A stretch of DNA of 64,000 bases from Aculops lycopersici (lineage: Eukaryota; Arthropoda; Arachnida; Trombidiformes; Eriophyidae): NCBI GenBank assembly GCA_015350385.1, contig WNKI01000002.1:2597700-2661699 (forward strand), given 5' to 3'. Below are positions 60,215-64,000 of the stretch, piece after piece. Position 1 is the first letter of the stretch, and each line of letters opens with the position of its first letter. The position numbers and the translations under genes were made by a program. The notes beneath the pieces were generated by a model, which ran no database searches, was not told the DNA's origin, and saw only the letters and a program-made list of their open reading frames with translations.

Positions 60215-60658
60215 ATGGCAAACATTCAAAACGATGTAAAAATCGACCCGGCGATTTGCAATGATATCATAGGATTTCAAGAGTATCTTAAAAAACTTCG
60301 CACAGTTGACGACTCGATCATACTGAACCTTAATACAACTATTCTTACCTCGTCATTTCAGAAGGACATCGAGCAGAATATTAATAATTGCAAGCGTTTC
60401 CACGAGCAACTCAAGGACGCCTACCAAGCTCGCGACAAATTGATTCATGTTTGTTTACAAGATGCCGAAGCAAAAGTCAAGCAACTAAAGGTTTCTAAGG
60501 AACAGAATGATTCAGATACAAATGTGCAAAGAGACTTGAGGCGCGAACAGACTAGAATGAGAATGATCCAGAAGGAGCTGACTGTTGAGCAGATTATACA
60601 AGATAGATCCTTGAAGGCCTTACAGGAGAGGTGTAGGCCTTACAGTACTTTCAACTAG
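60215..60658 (+). CDS. MIX23: MIX23 (CCDC58) mitochondrial intermembrane-space protein
   Basis: A 147-residue intronless helical protein. Conserved elements: CNDIIGFQEYLKKLRTVDDS, ILNLNTTILTSSF, CKRFHEQLKDAYQARDKLIH and the C-terminal REQTRMRMIQKELTVEQIIQ with DRSLKALQERCRPY. Cysteines at the usual places fit the twin CX14C-type oxidative import pattern of MIX23, which supports mitochondrial protein import. The frame is open to 60188 without ATG; the ATG at 60215 is the first. Confidence 0.92.
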   Translation: MANIQNDVKIDPAICNDIIGFQEYLKKLRTVDDSIILNLNTTILTSSFQKDIEQNINNCKRFHEQLKDAYQARDKLIHVCLQDAEAKVKQLKVSKEQNDSDTNVQRDLRREQTRMRMIQKELTVEQIIQDRSLKALQERCRPYSTFN

Positions 60659-61251
60659 CCTTATCATCGCTATTATGAGATGAGATAACTCCTTTTCCTT
60701 CCTTCCCTCCATCCCTATCGTTGGAAAGCTTGCTTAGCTATTATTTGTGGTGAGCAAGCGAGTGACTTTCCTTTATGGATCAATCACACATAATCACTAA
60801 TTGTAACTCGAAATAGTCATAGAATAGAAGGAAACAAAATCAAGGGATATTACTACAAATATATTTTGTGAATCAATTTATAACAGCCAAAATGTTGGAA
60901 TTTCTACTAGATGCGATCATCGATCGCCAATTAAATCAATTTGGAGTTTGATTTCATCTTCGAGGTAGACTTGCTCAATAGAAATAAACTAGCTAGCTTG
61001 ATATTTACCACTCTCCTCTTACCTGTCTAGCTGACTCATAGTGTCAAGGAAAGTCATTCTTACCATCTACTTGTCGCCACTTTTGATTGATCACTATCTG
61101 GTTATTGTGATAACTCTTCTAAGCTTGAGCGATTTATTGTGCGCAATTGTTGCTCATTCGCAGGTATCAATTAGACTCTATTGTGCTAGCGCCTGTCTTA
61201 ATGTGTGACAACAGGTGCGATGCTTGTCTCGGCATCACACAACCAGTCTAG
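60659..61251. other. Intergenic region: MIX23 3' flank and upstream of the small peptide gene
   Basis: About 0.6 kb without coding evidence. A/T-rich, ending at the TATA box of the small secreted-peptide gene. Confidence 0.55.
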
Positions 61252-61259
61252 TATATAAG
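61252..61259 (+). promoter_or_regulatory. TATA box of the small secreted-peptide gene
   Basis: TATATAAG, 119 bp upstream of the ATG at 61378. A start site about 25-35 bp downstream (near 61285) would give a 5' UTR of roughly 90 bp. It is the clearest core promoter seen in the window. Confidence 0.65.
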
Positions 61260-61377
61260 ACATAAGGGAGTTGACATTCGGAATCATAACTAGATAGTAA
61301 TCACATGGATCTATCGATTACTGAAACATCAAGTTCCGCTATACACCATCACCAGAAGTTGACCAAAAATCACCAAG

Positions 61378-61590
61378 ATGCAGAAAATCTCAAGAATGAA
61401 TCAAACAATGAATGTTAAACTGATTTGTAGACTTCTACTGATCGGTTTAGTACTAACCATTGCATTTAATGATTTGGCTTCGGCGGCGAGCAAAAAGTTT
61501 ATCAAAGGATTTATCCTAGGTGCTCTTCTAGCCAAAGGTGGTCACTATCCAGTAGTTGTGCATGAGCATAAATATAAAGGAGGATACTAG
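61378..61590 (+). CDS. Small secreted peptide precursor, unknown function
   Basis: A 70-residue intronless frame. After a basic start (MQKISRMNQTMNVK), a hydrophobic signal sequence ICRLLLIGLVLTIAFNDLAS is followed by a likely cleavage around ASA, leaving a short mature part of about 34 residues: SKKFIKGFILGALLAKGGHY and VVVHEHKYKGGY. The mature peptide is basic, Gly/His/Lys-rich and has no cysteine. A TATA box (61252) and an AATAAA (61662) frame it as a compact, complete gene. A membrane-active or cuticle-associated peptide is possible, but no family is recognised. Confidence 0.65.
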   Translation: MQKISRMNQTMNVKLICRLLLIGLVLTIAFNDLASAASKKFIKGFILGALLAKGGHYPVVVHEHKYKGGY

Positions 61591-61661
61591 CATTAGCCGT
61601 ACTGTTGGAAAGTTGAAATAAGTTATCACTCAAATTGATATTATGTTGTTCTCACCTGATC

Positions 61662-61667
61662 AATAAA
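61662..61667 (+). terminator. Polyadenylation signal AATAAA of the small peptide gene
   Basis: AATAAA about 70 bp after the stop codon, followed by a T-rich stretch. Confidence 0.7.
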
Positions 61668-61848
61668 GTTTACTTTTAATACCAAACTCAACCATGATTA
61701 ACTATGTCTCATTTCTCGTTCAACCTGTTGATTGTATGAAGTTGTCATGGCAACGGAAGTTGTCTCGTATGCAGCAAATCACACGATGCAAACCAAATCG
61801 AATGTTTTGGTTCGGGCTGTGAATATATTCTTTACCTTTTAAGCAATC

Positions 61849-64000
61849 ATGAAGGTAAGTCCATCTCAATCATTTAAGGATATAATGTTCGAAAATATGC
61901 GACTAATCATCATAGCAAATTTCTAGGTTCTCCTTGAAGTAGCGCAAGGAAGTCAGCAGGCCGACAACTTGTCACTTTTCACCTGGTTGAAGAGCAAAAG
62001 CAGTTTGTTATTTATATTAGAGGATGGCAAAAAGATGCGAACAATAAGCACAATTCAAGAGCCAGGCAAGGAGCTGCAGACTGCCACTCTTGTTGGTACA
62101 AGAGTATGCTCTAGTCTATCTTGTAATGAAGATGGAAGCCTGCTGGCTCTCGTGGTTGACAGGAAGCAGATATACTTCTGGGAGGTGATGACTAACAGTT
62201 TCGTACACTTCAAACCAACCACTAAGATGGCTTATGTTTCGAGTGGCGCCGGAAAGAAAGGTGGCCGACCCAAAGATATCGATCTGATTGCTTGGTCCAA
62301 AGTCTCAAACAAACTTGTGATTTGCTTCTCAACTGGCCAACTGCTTTTGTGTCATTGTGTGTCTACTATCGACGAAAAGTTTATCGATAATAGCGAAGGA
62401 GTATTGAAACAGGTACAGCGTATAACATGTAGCAATTCGGAAGATATATTCTCAGTCATAACAGTTATTTCGGAGGTGCTAGTTATGACATATGAGGGTC
62501 AGGCTCTTTTCTACATACAAGGCGAATTCAACAATTTGTTGGAGTCCAAATTATCAAGAGAATCACAGCAACTATCTGCGCCAAGACCACAAAAACACAT
62601 CTGGCTCGCTTATCAATCGAAGGATAACACTGTCCATTTTAAGAGAATAGTGACAAAGGGGTTTGAAACAGAAACTAGCTCCAAAGCCGATCTGTCCTAT
62701 CGAGACCCGGAATATACCTGTAATCTAATAGATTTTTATTGGACTAGTCCAAATGAATTGCTATTGTGCTACTCGAATGGGCGAGTATTATTTATGAGGA
62801 TCAAAGATATCCACAAAGGCCGGAGCCTGATCGGACAAGAGTTGTCTGTTGAGGATGTCTTGCAACTACCAATAGATGAGGATGTATTCATTCAATTTTC
62901 ACTAGTCTACGACCCATCGACTTGCTCACATTCGCTAGCTGCAATAACTAACTACAAGATCTTCTATTACTTGAAGCTTGAACGTGACCACTCATTCGAG
63001 AAGGTCGACGATCTGGACTTGACTAATAGTTTGCAAAAAGTTCATTTGAATCTAACCAAAGTCGATTGGTCAAATGATGGCTCCATGTTGGCCGTTCAAA
63101 TGTCCAATGGCCACATTCTCGTCTATAGAACTCGTCTTCCGGACATGAAAGTTTCCGTTCACGGAGCTCGAGTGGCCTACTGCTCAGGTGCAGGTGAAGT
63201 GACAATATTGAACTTTGACCCAGGAGCTAATGGCGTTAGTAACGAAGATAACGAGAGTCAATTAGGCGAACACGGGGAGAAAGTTACCCGGGGCGGTGGT
63301 GGTGATCAGGTCTTCGCAACAACCACCACAACCACCATTGAGGACGAGTCTAATCATCCGATGGCCGGGAATGCGCTGGTGCTCCGCGTTGGGCTGAAGC
63401 CGGCAGTTTTGTGCGTGGGCCCAAGGCATTTAGCTTTAGCTCTGAATAATAGGGTTCAGTTTTATCCCTTGCAGCAAATCAACAGAGCGGAAGACAAACA
63501 GCAGTTCGCAGAAGAGGAGTATATATCCGTGGTAACAGGGTTGAGTCTAAGCTCTCGTTTCGCGGCCGTTCAATTCAACGATGCGCGGATTAAACTTCAA
63601 GCTATACCTCAGGACATCAGCTCACCGGAACCCGGAGCCATGAATCGATTGGAGTCCGACGAGCGCTTCTTTCCCGACCCATCAAAACCTGAAAAGATCT
63701 CAAGCTTTACTCTAACCGAGGACACATTTATATACTCTACTCATGAGCTTCAAATCAATGTATTCAGCTTGAACTCTTGGCAGCTGATCCAGCAAACCGA
63801 TTATTCCAGTTATCTCCAAATCCATCTAAGCCGCATGTATGCAAACTCAACGGGTAACAAGTTTATCTGTTTAATTGATGACAAAGAAGATGGTAAAAAT
63901 GGAAGGCTACTATCAGGAAGCGCATATTTGTATGACTTGTATCGAGGAAAATTTATCAAACTCTTGGGCGGTGATAGCGACGAGGGCAATGATACCCTCC
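61849..64000 (+). CDS. WDR19: WDR19/IFT144 intraflagellar transport protein, 5' part (partial)
   Basis: Exon 1 codes only Met-Lys (61849-61854), followed by a 72-bp intron (GTAAGT donor, TTTCTAG acceptor) and an exon from 61927 that stays open to the window edge, 693 codons so far. The reading is a WD40-type beta-propeller: LSCNEDGSLLALVVDRKQIY with FWEVMTN, DLIAWSKVSNKLVICFSTGQ, KVDWSNDGSMLAVQMSNGHI with LVYRTRLPDM, RVAYCSGAGEVTI, GPRHLALALNNRVQFYPLQQ, and NKFICLIDDKEDGKNGR. The YRTRLP...ARVAY and LALALNNRVQFY blocks match the second propeller region of WDR19, an IFT-A subunit for retrograde transport in cilia. In arthropods this implies ciliated sensory neurons. Acidic and Thr-rich insertions (about 63230-63350) are unusual. 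Confidence 0.85.

Noticed and set aside
1..64000. Bacterial or viral origin of part of the window
   Set aside because: No prokaryotic genes, operons or viral replication genes were seen; gene content and GT-AG introns are animal throughout.

Overview
The window is eukaryotic nuclear DNA, most likely from an arthropod. It encodes animal-only families (Flamingo/CELSR, Robo-like Ig protein, AUTS2/Tay-like protein, TMIE, IFT144/WDR19) with GT-AG introns, long A/T- and GA-microsatellites and no operon logic. About 23 protein genes are recognisable. Roughly 18 of them are single uninterrupted reading frames, including a 7.6 kb Flamingo gene, NAD synthetase and a proteasome ATPase. Introns are visible only in the Robo-like, SLC7A9-like, TMIE, MEP-1-like and WDR19 genes. 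That degree of intron loss resembles what is reported for some mites, notably eriophyoids; this placement is an inference and not proven by the sequence.

Layout: 1-10.6 kb holds a Robo-like first exon and a short-ectodomain Flamingo gene, both on the minus strand. At 10.6-18 kb are a shared upstream region, an AUTS2-family gene (+) and an ELOVL fatty-acid elongase (-). 18-22.4 kb is gene-poor and contains decayed coding remnants. 22.4-24.4 kb has YKT6 (+) facing PSMC6/Rpt4 (-). 26.6-30 kb has a five-exon SLC7A9-like amino-acid transporter. 30-35 kb is gene-free, rich in hairpins and contains a perfect 40-bp palindrome. 35-44 kb is a tandem array of three MFSD6-like transporters (-), with a hAT-like element and with two decayed copies of one unidentified gene next to copies 2 and 3. 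45-64 kb is gene-dense housekeeping DNA: RPF1, MRPL28, TMIE, SRP14, NADSYN1, a Gln-rich protein, SRPRB, DCTN3, a PRELI-domain gene overlapping a MEP-1-like zinc-finger gene, MIX23, a small secreted peptide, and the 5' part of WDR19 running off the edge.

The strongest structural discoveries are as follows. (1) A 395-bp direct repeat (47157-47551 and 49902-50296) flanks the TMIE locus; it duplicated the MRPL28/SRP14 convergent junction and gave TMIE a C-terminus and stop read from antisense SRP14 sequence. (2) A 428-bp non-autonomous hAT element has a perfect 8-bp target duplication and 14 copies of the palindrome CCTGCAGG. (3) The Flamingo homologue keeps only the last cadherin repeats and has a GPS motif that looks uncleavable. 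(4) The PRELI and zinc-finger reading frames overlap by 17 bases. (5) A gene-conversion-like tract links two MFSD6-like copies.

No rRNA, convincing tRNA or CRISPR array was seen. All exon limits and family calls were made by eye, without alignment software.
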